A stretch of DNA of 64,000 nucleotides from Dasypus novemcinctus (taxonomy: Eukaryota > Chordata > Mammalia > Cingulata > Dasypodidae). Below, one piece after another: positions 35,235 through 45,521 of the stretch; position 1 is the stretch's first letter, and each line of letters opens with the position of its first letter. Location of the stretch: the NCBI RefSeq assembly GCF_030445035.2, contig NC_080677.1:6758001-6822000 (forward strand). The letters are read 5' to 3'. Both the position numbers and the translations under genes were made by a program. The notes under the pieces were generated by a model. It was not told the origin of the DNA. It made no database searches and saw only the letters and a program-made list of their open reading frames with translations.

Positions 35235-36158
35235 AGAACTCCCTTTAATATTTCTTGAAGGGCAGATTTCTTCTTGGCATTCTCTGTTAGTTAGTTTTTA
35301 TCATTGAATATTTTGAACTCTCTGTCATTTTTAAATGCCTAGTTTGCTGGCAGAGTATTCTTGGCTGGAAATTTTTTTCTTTATTATCTTGACTATGTCA
35401 TACCACTGCCTTCTCCATCCATGATTTCAGATGAGAAATCAGCACTTAATCTTATTGAGCTTCCCTTGTATATGATCATTCTCTTTTCTCTTGCTGCTTT
35501 CAGTGTTTTCTCTTTGTCTTGTGCATTGGGTAATTTGACAAGCATATGTCTTGGGGTAGGCCTGTTGGGATTTATGCTGTTTAGGGTGTGTTATGTTTCT
35601 TGGACATGTACATGCATCTTCCTCAATAGGTTTGGGAAGTTTTCAGCCATTATTTCCTCCAACACCACTTCTGTCCCCTTTTCCTTCTCTTCTTCTGGGA
35701 TGCGTATAATGCACATGTTTGTGCATTTTGTGTCGTCATTCAGGTCCTTAAGTATTGGCTGGATTTTTTCTATCTTTTTATTGATCAGTTCTACTATCAG
35801 TTTAATTTCCAATGTACTGTCTTCCACATCACTATTTCTTTCCTCTACCTCTTCAAATCTGCTGTTATTTGCTGAGAGTGTATTTTTGATTTCTTGGATT
35901 GTGCTGTTCATCTCCATCGTATCCATTATCTTTTTGTGTATGTTTACAATTTCTTCTGTATGCTCTCCAAGTGTTTTCTTAATATCCTAATTTCTTCCTT
36001 CACTTCATGAAATTGGTCTATGATATTCATTTTGAGAGCTTTGATTAGTTGTTCAATGTTTGGCTCTTCTTCCTGGTTTTAGTTTATTAATTGGAACAGG
36101 CCATGTTTTCCTGGTTTTTGGTATCATTTGTAATTTTTTGTTGCTCTCTGGTCATCAT
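35235..36158 (-). pseudogene. LINE-1 ORF1 of copy A (RNA-binding protein), broken
   Basis: ORF1 normally makes a trimeric RNA-binding protein: an N-terminal coiled coil, an RRM domain and a C-terminal domain that packages LINE-1 RNA. The start, two consecutive ATG codons at 36158, is in the same position as in copy C. A coiled-coil piece with DVEDSTLEIK and the beginning of the RRM (TKCTNMCIIRIPEEE) is open at 35926-35591. Stops and frameshifts lie upstream and downstream of it. The end near 35235 is set by alignment with copy C; the stop itself is not conserved. Not functional. Confidence 0.82.
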
Positions 36159-37316
36159 TTTATCTTGATGGGTTTGATCAGTTGATTAGCTTCTCCATTT
36201 AGTCTTGGGGTTTATTTAGGTGCTGTTTTTGTGTATTAAGTCTTCTCTTTGTCATTTTGTTCTTCTTATTCTATAGCCTTGTTGTTGTCTAAGTTCCTTT
36301 GAAGGAAAATATTAGTGCCAGGGAAAGCAAAAGAGGTAAGGAAAGAAAAAGTATAAGAGTAGTATTGATAGTAAATGTATGGGGGAAGAATATAGCATGA
36401 CTTCAAAGACCAGTGTGGTCAGGAGAGAGGGAAAGAGAAAAGAAAGGACAATAGCATAAAGAGTGAATGAAAGATTGAAAACAGAATAGAGGTTTTAGAA
36501 ATAAAGAGTCAGAAAAATTGGGAGCTAAACAAAGAGAAGTGAATGTAAGGGAAAGAGTAGAAGATGAAAGATAGAAAGATGTAAAAGAAAAGGGATAAGC
36601 ATTGGTATCCAAAATCAGCATACCCAGAAAAAAGGAAATCAAGGATGAGGAATCACAGCAAACAAGAAACACTGCTGACAGCACCTAATAGCAGAAAAGA
36701 AAAAGAAAGAAAAAGAAAAAAAGGGTGCAGGGGAGAGAAAGAGGAAGGAAAGACAGAAAACAAACAAATAAAAAAGACCAGATAAACGCCTCAAACAAAG
36801 ATTCTTCTTTGCATTTGAATAAACTGCTTAGGAGTCTATCCTTCCCCTTTCTTCCTTTCCTCACTTCCCTCTCTCCCAGGGCAGCAGGAATCCTGTGTGA
36901 GAACTCCCCTCTGAGATTCAAATGGGTCCCTGGTGAACAAACTCACCACATAAAATAATTACTCTTAGTCTCTTTGAGAGAGAGCACCCACACCTTGCTG
37001 GGTACCCTAAATATACTACTGGAAACCCACCAAGCACACCCTACTGTCCCCCTCCCTTAGGTATGCTGCACAGTTCTAGTTAATAGACTGACTCCCACTT
37101 CTCCCAGACCAATTTTCCCTATCCCAGGGCGTTTACATAAATCAGGCTGTCTCAGCAGATTCACCTCCTCTCTTCCTAGCCTCTCCCCAAACCAGCTGGC
37201 ATGCTCTTCCAAACTCAAAAAAGGGGGCACCAGACAATTGAATTTATACTCCTTGGGCCCCTGTGCACCCCTCACCAAAACCTCCCCATTCTTGGAGTTT
37301 GCCTGGGGCCAGCAGG

Positions 37317-37549
37317 CTAGGGGAATGCCAGTGTTCGGGGACTGCTGGCTTCAGGGAATGCAGGCTTAGGAGAATGTGGGCTTGGGGAATGTGGGTTTGG
37401 GGAACATGGGTTTCAGGGAACACGAGGTTCAGGGCACAGGGTTCAGGCAACATGGGTTTGGGGAACACTGGGTTCAGGGAACGCAGGTTCGGGGATTGTG
37501 TGGGTTCGGGGATCGTGTGTTTGGGGAACAAGGGGCTCAGAAACACTGC
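37317..37549. repeat. G-rich minisatellite, unit 15-17 bp
   Basis: About 14 imperfect head-to-tail units with the approximate form TTCGGGGAACATGGG are read on the plus strand. Each carries a GGGG or GGG run, so the plus strand could form G-quadruplexes. It lies in the copy A 5' UTR. The plus-strand frames here repeat G-L-G-N-type residues because of the repeat and are not genes. Confidence 0.92.
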
Positions 37550-37639
37550 CATGTGACTGGCTGTGTTCAGGGAATGCTGCAGCTCTCAGCCCTAGGGGAA
37601 GGCTTTAGTCTTCCCACAGCTTCAGGCTCTAGCATAAAC

Positions 37640-38386
37640 AAGCCTCTCCTGTTACTATTATCGGAACTGTAGTTGGTGCTGTGGTTTAATGTATACCCAG
37701 GGCACCTGAATCTCTGGACTGACCATGTGATAGCCAGGCCCTGAGCCTCAACAGACTTCAGCTCCTACACTCTGGTTTATTGGACTTATCCCACTCAGCT
37801 AACGTGGAGTTGAAGAAGGTCAACCACTACACCAGGGAGCCAAGAGTGCCTACAGCTGAAAGCAGGAGGATTGCATCCAGCATCCTTGTGGAATCTAAGC
37901 CCCTCTTGATATAGATGTGGAGTGGACACAACCATTCCAAGGTCCACAGGATGGAGGAATAGATATTCTATCGGAACTATTGTGATTAGTAATCAAAGAA
38001 AATGTGGCAATAATGTGGAGAAAGTAGCCATGGTGGCTGCTGGCGGTAGGGAGAGGGAGGAAGAGATGAGATGTAGGGGTGTTTTCAGGACTTGGAGTTG
38101 TCCTGGGTGGTGCTGCAGGGACAGTTACTGGACATTGTATGTTCTCCCATGGCCCACTGGGTGGACTGTGGGAGAGTGTGGGCTGACATGGACCATTGAC
38201 CATGAGGTGCAGCGGTGCTCAGAGATGTATTCATCAAGTGCAATGAATGTCTCATGATGATGGAGGAGATTGTTGTTATGGGGGGAGGAGTGGGGTAAAG
38301 GGGGTGGGGGTTATATGGGGACCTCATATTTTTTTAATGTAGTATTAAAACAATAAAAAAAGACAAAAAAAAAAAAAAAAAAAAAG
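37640..38386 (+). mobile_element. LINE-1 3' UTR insertion, 5'-truncated, nested in copy A
   Basis: Sense-strand copy of the last 0.7 kb of the family's 3' UTR, collinear with 42297-43050 ('agttggtgctgtgg', 'gagtgcctacagctgaaagcagg', 'gtgcaatgaatgtctcatgatgatgg') and ending in an A-run at 38366-38385. It separates two parts of the copy A 5' UTR, so it inserted after copy A. Its target duplication is not evident. ORF-like stretches inside are chance. Confidence 0.85.
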
Positions 38387-38587
38387 AAACCTGTGGTTTT
38401 ACCTTGAGCAAGCACTCCTTTTGTTGCACGCTCTCCAGATCGATGTCCAGAAGCCTCCTGCTTTGTGGGTTCCCAAAACAGCTCACTCAGGCAAGATTCT
38501 GTTCCCACTCAGCCGTTTTTTTGCAGGAAAGATGGTGAGTGTGCACTCACTCGGAAAGCATCTTGCCCCACTTCCTGTATGCCCCTT

Positions 38588-39356
38588 GATGCAGTCCTGC
38601 CAAACCCTGTCAGATGTATATAATGTCTTACCCCAAATGCCCTCCTGCATTACAAAGTCAGCTCTTCCTCTCTTCGTTAACTCAGCCCCAGACATCTACC
38701 TCTGCCTATATAAATTCTCCCTTGTGCCTTAGAACACAAATATTCATATCACAGTCCCTATCAGCTCACTTAATCCTAAAATAATAGCTCTGGGAAGAGG
38801 ATTGATAACTTCCCTTTGACAGTTTGCATGTAATAATATTGTATCTACTTTTTATTACAGTTCAACTATTTTATGTCTTAAAGTAAATATTATTGTACAA
38901 TTTTAGGCATCTTTTCAATCTAACTCATCAAGTCCTCTTCAGTTAGATCTCACATGAATTCAACAGAAAAAATTAAAATATGATATAACACATACATAAG
39001 ACATATAACAATTTATATTTGGGTGTTTGGGAATTCTTAATGCTTCCTGAGAGAAAATCTAATTAAAATGTTAAGGTTAAATAATTGTGTAACATGAACA
39101 CTGAGACGCTTGACTAGGAAAAGGAAAAGGAAAATGACCAAATCAATTCCATTGATGTTCAAGTGGGGTGGAAAAGAATACTTTCTGAGGATGAAGTGCT
39201 GCAAGATATTAGGGCTTACTTCTAGGACTCCAGGTGATCATTAGCAGACGATGGGACTTTTAAGTGAGGATCTGTGATAACATTTAAATTGTTCTCCGAC
39301 CAAGCTAAGGGGTACATACTCTAGCATTTTATATAATGTTGGAAGGAGTAATCAGA
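38588..39356. other. AT-rich sequence, no gene seen
   Basis: Nothing recognisable between LINE-1 copy A and the U6 pseudogene. Confidence 0.4.
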
Positions 39357-39443
39357 GTGCTGGCCTAGACAGCACATAAACTAAAACTAGAGTGATGCAG
39401 AGAAGATTAACATGGTCCCTGAGCAAGAATGACAAGAAAATTC
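39357..39443 (+). pseudogene. RNU6 pseudogene: U6 snRNA pseudogene, 3'-truncated
   Basis: The segment aligns without gaps to the first 87 of about 107 nt of U6 spliceosomal RNA: GTGCT at the start, CAGCACAT, AGAGAAGATTAACATGG (the ACAGAGA/AGC-type catalytic region) and the CAAATTC-like end. I count about 16 substitutions, including one that changes ACAGAGA to GCAGAGA. The last 20 nt and the T-run terminator are missing. No U6 promoter elements (TATA box, PSE) are visible upstream. It is a retroposed, non-functional copy. Confidence 0.88.
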
Positions 39444-39631
39444 CCTGTTTTCTTTCTGTGAACCCACCACTTCACTAATAAAAATAGAGTGAGCCAGATA
39501 CAATAATTCTGGGCTATGATGGGGTAACTGATAGTAGATTTCTTCTCCTGCTGTAAATTACACATGAGCTAGACAAAATGTAACTTAACTTCCATTCCAG
39601 GTAAAAATAACATCAAGAGAGGAGTAGAAGG

Positions 39632-39905
39632 TGTTTTAGTTTCCAGCTACTAAAACAAGTAGTGTGTGATGGGTAAGCTTCACAATAGGAATTATTGCTT
39701 GTGGTTTTGGAGACTAGAAAGTTTGCTTCCTCCAGGGTTTGGCCTTGTCTGGCTGGCCTGCCATCTTGGGGATTCCTTGGCTTTACTGTCACATGACAAT
39801 GCGCATGTTTACATCTTCTACTCTGTCTTCCCGGTGCCATTGACATCCAGCCTCTAATCACTCCCCCTGGCTTCCGTCTCTGTGTCTAATTTCCTTTTCA
39901 TTTTG
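39632..39905 (-). mobile_element. MaLR-like LTR fragment, antisense
   Basis: Starts TGTTTTAGTTTCCAGC and continues with 'cctccagggtttggcc' and 'tctctgtgtctaatttcc', resembling the LTR at 21257. The other end is missing. Limits approximate. Confidence 0.55.
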
Positions 39906-39959
39906 CATTAAAGTCTACCTATATTCAGGTAGGGCAAATGTTAACTAATAAAATCTTCA

Positions 39960-41118
39960 ATGGACCTTTTTACAAATAAGTCTCTATTTACAGATTACAT
40001 GGCCTTCTATGTAAAAATATTATGGCATCAAAAAAAAAAGCCAATGCAACAATTAAGTGAACTAGTAAGTTTGCAGCATATAAAATACAAAATGGTAATA
40101 TATATTTCTATATACTCTAAACAAACACTTAAAATAGTATCAATATCATTAAGTATTAAGGTTAATAGTTTAAATATGTACAAATTATACACTGAAAATT
40201 ATAAACCATTGCTCAGAGATTAAAGAAGACTAAATAGACAAACATGCCAACTTTCAAGGGTTGTGAGACACAATGTTGTTTAGATATCATTCTCTCAAAT
40301 TGATCTATAAATTAAACATAATCTCTATCAAATTATCAACAAGAGCAATGGACATAAAATAATTTCAAACCATATATTCAACAATTGACTATCAAGAATA
40401 AACTCCAGAAACATAATCCATAAAAAAATAATAAATGGATAAACTGAATTTCATCCACGCTCAACTTGTTAAGGGAATGAAAACTTAAACAAAAGACTGG
40501 GAAAATATTTTCAAATATATATCTGATAAAATCTTTGTGTCTAAACTGTACAAAAATTTTCAAAGCTCAGTAATAAACAATACAGTATAAAAGGAAAAAA
40601 ATAAGCATGACAAGAGAGAAAATAGATGACAAATAATCACATAAAAAAGTGCTTGACCTCATTATTCACTGGGGAATTACAAATTAAAACCATGATGAGA
40701 TACCAATACACATTTATTAACATGGTTAAAAGTAAAAAGAACAAAGATCCTGAGTTTGGAAGAATTGTAAAATCATACGACCAGGTTGCAAAATAAGCAG
40801 ACACTTCTTTAAAGTTTATTCATATGCATACCATGTGATTGAGCTATCTGATCATAGATATTTATGCTAGGAAAAGAAATCATATGTCCATACAAATATT
40901 TATACATAAAGGTTCAATGCAGCTTATTTTATAATAGCCCAGAATTACAAACAACCCCCATCTCCATCAACAAATGAATGGATTAAAATAAGTGGCAAAT
41001 CCATGCAATGGAATAATACTAAACAATACAAAGGAATGAACTCTCAATATACACAACAACATTCCTGACTTTTAATGTAATTCTGCTTAGAGGAAGATGC
41101 CTGACTGCTCCCAAAACA

Positions 41119-41166
<48 letters not shown>

Positions 41167-41420
41167 ATTGTATGATTGAATTTATATAAAATGCTAAAAA
41201 TAAATCTGCAGGGAAAAAAATATCACTGTTAGCCTGGGAGAGGAAGGACCAGAAAGAGGGATTCCAAAGAGAAAAAAGTATGCTTTATGGATGATGGCTA
41301 TAACAAGTACCTTGATTATGATGATGGTCTTTTGTGTTTAATATGTAAACTATTTATCAACTTATACACTGTAAATATGTGTAGTTCATTATTTGTAATT
41401 ATTTCACAATACAGTTTTTA
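39960..41420 (+). mobile_element. Old LINE-1: ORF2 C-terminal half and 3' end, decayed
   Basis: Starts with reverse transcriptase-distal ORF2 (87-codon frame 39960-40223 containing NSLNMYKLYTENYKPLL) and continues through the C-terminal region ('ggggaattacaaattaaaaccatgatgagataccaa' near 40670; 'tccatcaacaaatgaatgg' near 40964) to an old 3' end near 41420 ('gtgtagttcattatttgtaattatttcacaat'). Stops are frequent. A (CA)22 microsatellite has expanded inside it. Confidence 0.75.
41121..41164. repeat. (CA)22 microsatellite
   Basis: An uninterrupted run of 22 CA units is read directly; the length suggests it is polymorphic. Confidence 0.97.
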
Positions 41421-42285
41421 AACATCAAAAACTATCATTTTCAATAGCATCAGTAAAAATCAAGTACAGAGTAATTTATTAAGAAAAGTCATGAAAGACC
41501 TCTATATTGAAAGCAGCAATTTTTTTCAGAAAGACAAAAATGAAGAGATAAAACTTATGGGTTGGAAAACTTACTAATTTTAACATTTTAATTTTCCTTA
41601 CTTTTTATATACATTTAACTTAATTCCAAGGAAAATCTCAGAAGAATTTTTTTGGTTGTTTATTTTAATTTCATAAACTGAGTCTAAAGTTTACAAGAAA
41701 ATGGAAGTAAATAATATATACAAAGTGTCTGGAGAAAGAAAAAAGTTGGAGAAATTATACCTCTTGATTTCAAGAATTGTCATAAATCTTTAGTAATCAA
41801 TACTGTATGGTATTGGCATAAGAAGAGGAAAGTAGATGAAGGGAACACAAACATACACAGAAATAGTCCTACATATCTACCATTGATTGATTTTTCTTAG
41901 CAAGTCTGCCAATCCAATCCAAATTGTGTTAGAACTTCATACCATAAACCAAACATAATTTGCAATTCATCACAGGACTCAATTTTAAGAAACAGTTCTA
42001 ATAAAATCATTTGTATCCTTGTGTAGGCAAAGATATTTTAGAAAGGACATAAAAAATACAAAAGAAAAAATAATTGATAATTTAGATGCCATCAAAATTA
42101 AAAACTCTACTCATCAAAGCAAAACACTAAGGAAATAAAAAGGTAAAGCAGTAGACCCAAAATATATTCATAATACATACATCTGACAAGTGACTTATAT
42201 GTAAGAATATAAATAACTCCTTCAAATCAGGAATTCAATTTTAATGGGTAAAAGTTTTGGGTAGATTCTTGACTTAAGAAGATAT

Positions 42286-43233
42286 GTGACCTTTCTACAC
42301 ATGCCTCTTCTGTCACTTTTACTGAACCTGTGGTCAGTACTAGGGTTGGTGTATACTCAGGAGACCTGAATCTCTGGACTGTCCATGTGCCAGCTGGGCC
42401 CTGAGTCTCAGCAGACTTGCAACACCTACTCTCCAGTTCTTTGGACTTACCAAGGTCAGCTAACAGGGAGGTGAAGATGGTCAATCACCACACCAGGGAA
42501 CCGAGAGTGCCTACAACTGCAAGCAGAAGAATTGCATCCATCATCCATGTGGAATCTAAGCACCATCTCGATATAGAGGTAGAGTGGACGTCACCATCCC
42601 AGGGTCCACAGAATGGAGGAATAAAATATAGATTAGAGTGGACTTACTGATATTCTACTGTAGAACTATTGTGACTAGTAATGGAAAAAATTGGAGTATT
42701 GATGTGGAGAAAGTGGCTACGGTAGCTGCTGAGGGCAGGGAGAAGGAAGAAGAGATGTGATATGGGGGCATTTTCAGGACTTGGAGTTGTACTAAATGAT
42801 ATTGCAGGGACAGATGCTGGACATTATATATCCTGCCATAACCCACTGAAGGTACTGGGGGCAAGTGTAAACTACAATGTAAACTCTAATTCATGCGGTG
42901 CAGCAGTGCTTCAAAATGTATTGACCAAATGCAATGAATGTACCACAATGATGAAAGAGTTTGTTGATGTGGGAGGAGTGGGGTGGAGGGTGGGGGATAT
43001 ATGGGAACCTCTTATATTTTTTAATGTAACATTTTTTGTGATCTATGTATCTTCAAAAAAATACAATTAAAAATGATGGGGGTATGGGTGTGGGGAGTGG
43101 GGTATATGGGAACCTCTTATGTTTTTTAATGTAATGTTTTGTGTGATCTATTAACTAGATAATTAAAAATTAAAAAGATAATTATAAAGATAATTTTTAA
43201 AATATAATTAAAATTTAAATTAAATTTTTAAAA
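42286..43233 (+). mobile_element. LINE-1 3' UTR insertion, 5'-truncated, nested
   Basis: Sense-strand last 0.8 kb of the family's 3' UTR, inserted in the old ORF2 above. Flanks AAGAAGATAT (42276-42285) and AAGAAAATAT (43234-43243) form a 9-of-10 target duplication. The normal tail ends near 43070, but before the second flank there is another copy of the last about 90 nt and an AT-rich stretch (43166-43233). The 102-codon frame 42762-43070 is the sense-strand chance frame of this UTR; a similar frame appears in other copies. Confidence 0.85.
43075..43165 (+). repeat. Duplicated LINE-1 3' terminus
   Basis: The terminal block with 'tatatgggaacctctta' and 'ttttttaatgtaa' at 42990-43035 occurs again at 43105-43140, about 110 bp on, inside the same target duplication. 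Confidence 0.85.
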
Positions 43234-43872
43234 AAGAAAATATTTGAAATTCAAAGACTATATGAAAAGGTGCAGAGCATTATTTGTCATTAGGAAAATG
43301 CAAATTAAAACCACAATGAAATACCAAGTCACGCCAGGAGAGTGGATAAAATTTAAAAGAATGACAACTTGAAATAATGACAAAGATCTGGAAGACTGGA
43401 TCTATCCTACATTGGTGGAAGGAGCATGAATGTTGTCACCACCACTTTGGAGAATGTTTGACATTTTCATTTAAAATTAAACGGTGATCTTCCCTACATC
43501 CTTTCGGTTCATTCTCAGTAGGCCTTTGGAGATGTCATTTAGATAATATAGAACTTGTAGGGGTTGAGAATTAAGAGGAACATTGTCAGGAAAATAGAGA
43601 CAACACTGATTTTCCATAGAAGGTAGGACCAGCCAACAACATGAGCAGAAACATGAGATGAGTAAGTAGCCTAAAACGAAGTTTCAGACGTGTCTAACTC
43701 ACCTGTATTGTTAACTGCAAAATTATATATAGATGCTTTATGTGATTTCATTTTTTTTTCATCTCACAACAAGGGCATAATACCTTTAATTCACTTCTTC
43801 ACATGGCCAACATTATTTTTAGTCAACCTGTAGCTCAGCATCTCATCTTCTGGGAAGTTTTCCCTTAATCTC

Positions 43873-44294
43873 TGTTTGGCTTGGAGCTATGTACCCCACA
43901 AAAAAAAAAAAAAACATGTTCTTAAACTTAATCCTGTAGGCGTGGATCCACTGTAAACAGGACTTCTGATGAGGTTACATCCTATTAGTGAGCATTATAG
44001 GGAAGCCACAGAGAGAGAAAGCCACAGAGGAAGCAGCCACAATGTGGAAGCCAACGGAACCCGGAAGAGAAAAGAGAAGCCCAGGGAGGCCAGGTGCACT
44101 GCCTTGTGCCAGGAAAGCCGAGGACCAAGATCAGCAGCAGCTAGTCTCAGAACCCCAGAACCTTCTGCAAGAAAGCATTGTCTCGATGCTGCCTCAAATT
44201 TGGATTTCTACCCTCAAAATTAAGAAATAATAAATTATCATCATTTAAGTCAATCTGTTGCATTTAATTTGTTTGGCCGAAAAACTAAAACACA
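43873..44294 (+). mobile_element. MaLR-like LTR, sense
   Basis: Begins TGTTTGGCTTGGAGC, has an A-run at 43901-43914, a central purine-rich part, AATAAA-type signals near 44226 and ends AAACTAAAACACA. The arrangement is that of the reverse complement of the LTRs at 21257 and 24622. The frames of 80-84 codons inside are fortuitous. A target duplication could not be set; the shared TAATCT (43866, 44298) does not fit the ends exactly. Confidence 0.65.
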
Positions 44295-44394
44295 CCCTAA
44301 TCTAAATTTTAGGCCCTTCCATTTTATCTCACCAGTACCTTATAATTTGTGCATAACTTTTTCAGAATTTGCATCATTTTACTCTCCCAAGAGT

Positions 44395-44520
44395 ATGTGT
44401 GCATGTGGTAGGCAAGTACCATGTCCCTTGTTTATGTATTATTAAATCTTGCCCAGACCCTGGCATACATGAAGTCTTTTATAATTTTTTTTTAGAATGA
44501 ATACATGTCTAAATAAAGGG
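44395..44520 (+). repeat. L2 3'-end fragment
   Basis: 'ggcaagtaccatgtccc ... cagaccctggcatacatgaagtc ... gaatgaatac' follows the L2 3' end order. Confidence 0.5.
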
Positions 44521-45060
44521 TTGACTGAGTCTGTATATTTAATATGTTAACTAGTGAAAAAAATTTTAGACATTAGTGTTATAATACTATTGCTAAATTC
44601 TCTTTCATCTTGCCTAGTAAATAATTTTTGATCCTCCCTCACCATTTACACATGAATTATCAATCATAAAGTTTCAATATTAATCTTGTATATTAATAAT
44701 TATTCTAACCTTGCATTATAATAGGGCAGGTAAAACTAAAATGAATATCAATAGTATTTTGGTAGATAAATGCTAGTCTAAATTTTTAATTTTGTTCTTA
44801 ATAATTTATGATATAGGTAACTAAATGTGGGTATTTACAAAGATTAAAAGCATGACCTTATTCTTAGGAAATTAGAATATCATTATGCACAAATAAGGTC
44901 CTTAAGAAAAAGCACTAATTGACTTGTACATTCCTCTCTACGTAGAGCTAAATATCAGCAACACAAATGTCATTTATCCCAATATTGATATGGACCATAG
45001 TAATTATTGCCTATAGTTTGCTAATCTTCACTAACTGCCTGATGATAGTAAAGTGCCACC
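44521..45060. other. AT-rich sequence, no gene seen
   Basis: No gene or repeat recognised. Confidence 0.4.
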
Positions 45061-45063
45061 TAT

Positions 45064-45521
45064 TGTATTAGTTTCCTAAGAATGCCATAACAAATCATTG
45101 CAAACTTGGTGCCTTTGACCTAGAAAAACAAGAGCAATTTATTCTCTTAAGGACTGAGCCCAGAAATCTGAAATCCAGGTGTCGGTAGGGCCATACTCCA
45201 TCTGAAGTCTCCAGGGGAGAAGCCTTCTTTGCCTCTTCCATATTCTGGTGGTTCCTGTCATTCCTTGGTTTATGGCAGCATTGTCTCAATATCTGTCTCC
45301 ATCTTCATGCGGCCTTCTCCTCCTCCTCTTCCGTATATCTCCTTTAAGGACATTTGTTGCTAGGTTTAGGGCCCATCTTGAACCCAGGATGAGCTCATCT
45401 TGAGATCCTTAATTGATTGCATCTGAAAGTATCCTAATCTCCAAATAAGGTCATACTCACAGGCTTTAGGACTTGGGCAGATCTTTTCACAAATACAATT
45501 CAATCCACCAAACCTGTCACA
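45064..45521 (-). mobile_element. MLT1-like MaLR LTR, antisense
   Basis: Starts TGTATTAGTTTCCTAAGAATGCC and ends CTGTCACA. Internal text ('aggtgtcggtagggcc', 'atcctaatctccaaataaggtcatac') is that of reverse-complemented MLT1-group LTRs. No 5-bp duplication seen, as expected at this age. The 115-codon minus frame over its end is not a gene. Confidence 0.7.

Larger units (their letters stand above)
36159..38574 (-). promoter_or_regulatory. LINE-1 copy A 5' UTR/promoter region
   Basis: Sequence between the ORF1 start and the outer target duplication. The element's first bases on its sense strand, next to 38574, read AAGTGGGGCAAGATGC. A purine-rich part (36300-36750) resembles the 5' UTR seen in copy C from 63640 on. 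Includes the minisatellite 37317-37549 and is interrupted by a LINE-1 tail (37640-38386). LINE-1 5' UTRs hold an internal RNA polymerase II promoter; none can be pinpointed here. Confidence 0.7.
29456..38587 (-). mobile_element. LINE-1 copy A, complete insertion with target duplication
   Basis: A perfect 13-bp direct repeat CTGTATGCCCCTT (29456-29468 and 38575-38587) bounds the whole element. Inside, on the minus strand, come a 3' UTR of about 2.9 kb ending in the T-rich stretch at 29469, a damaged ORF2, a damaged ORF1 and a long 5' UTR. The 5' UTR has been entered by a plus-strand LINE-1 tail (37640-38386). Without that insert, and with its deleted ORF2 part restored to the count, the source element would be about 9.4 kb, long for a LINE-1 because both UTRs are long. 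Same family as copy C at 55870. Confidence 0.9.
41460..43495 (+). mobile_element. Second old LINE-1 ORF2 piece, interrupted
   Basis: Sense ORF2 text: 'caatactgtatggtattggcataag' near 41800, 'tcatcaaagc' near 42112, breaking at 42285 and resuming at 43243 with 'aggaaaatgcaaattaaaaccacaatgaaatacc' near 43293. The break is filled by a younger LINE-1 tail. No open frame survives. Confidence 0.7.

Noticed and set aside
35361..35990. 209-codon plus-strand frame resembling a membrane protein
   Set aside because: Antisense of LINE-1 ORF1 in copy A. The hydrophobic composition is an artefact of reading a Glu/Lys-rich coiled coil backwards.
37317..37549. CRISPR-like array of direct repeats
   Set aside because: Units are contiguous 15-17 bp with no spacers, in a vertebrate LINE-1 UTR.
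37263..37556. Glycine-rich repeat protein frame
   Set aside because: Produced by the minisatellite; no start context, no conservation expected, and it lies in the LINE-1 5' UTR.
39357..39443. Functional U6 gene
   Set aside because: Last 20 nt and T-run missing, about 16 substitutions, no snRNA promoter upstream.
42762..43070. 102-codon frame with a near-identical reverse counterpart at 29486-29788
   Set aside because: Both are the same stretch of LINE-1 3' UTR in opposite orientation. It is open in several copies by shared descent; no domain and no start signal support coding.
43866..44303. TAATCT as target duplication of the LTR 43873-44294
   Set aside because: The shared six bases do not sit directly at the TG and CA ends, so the match is probably chance.
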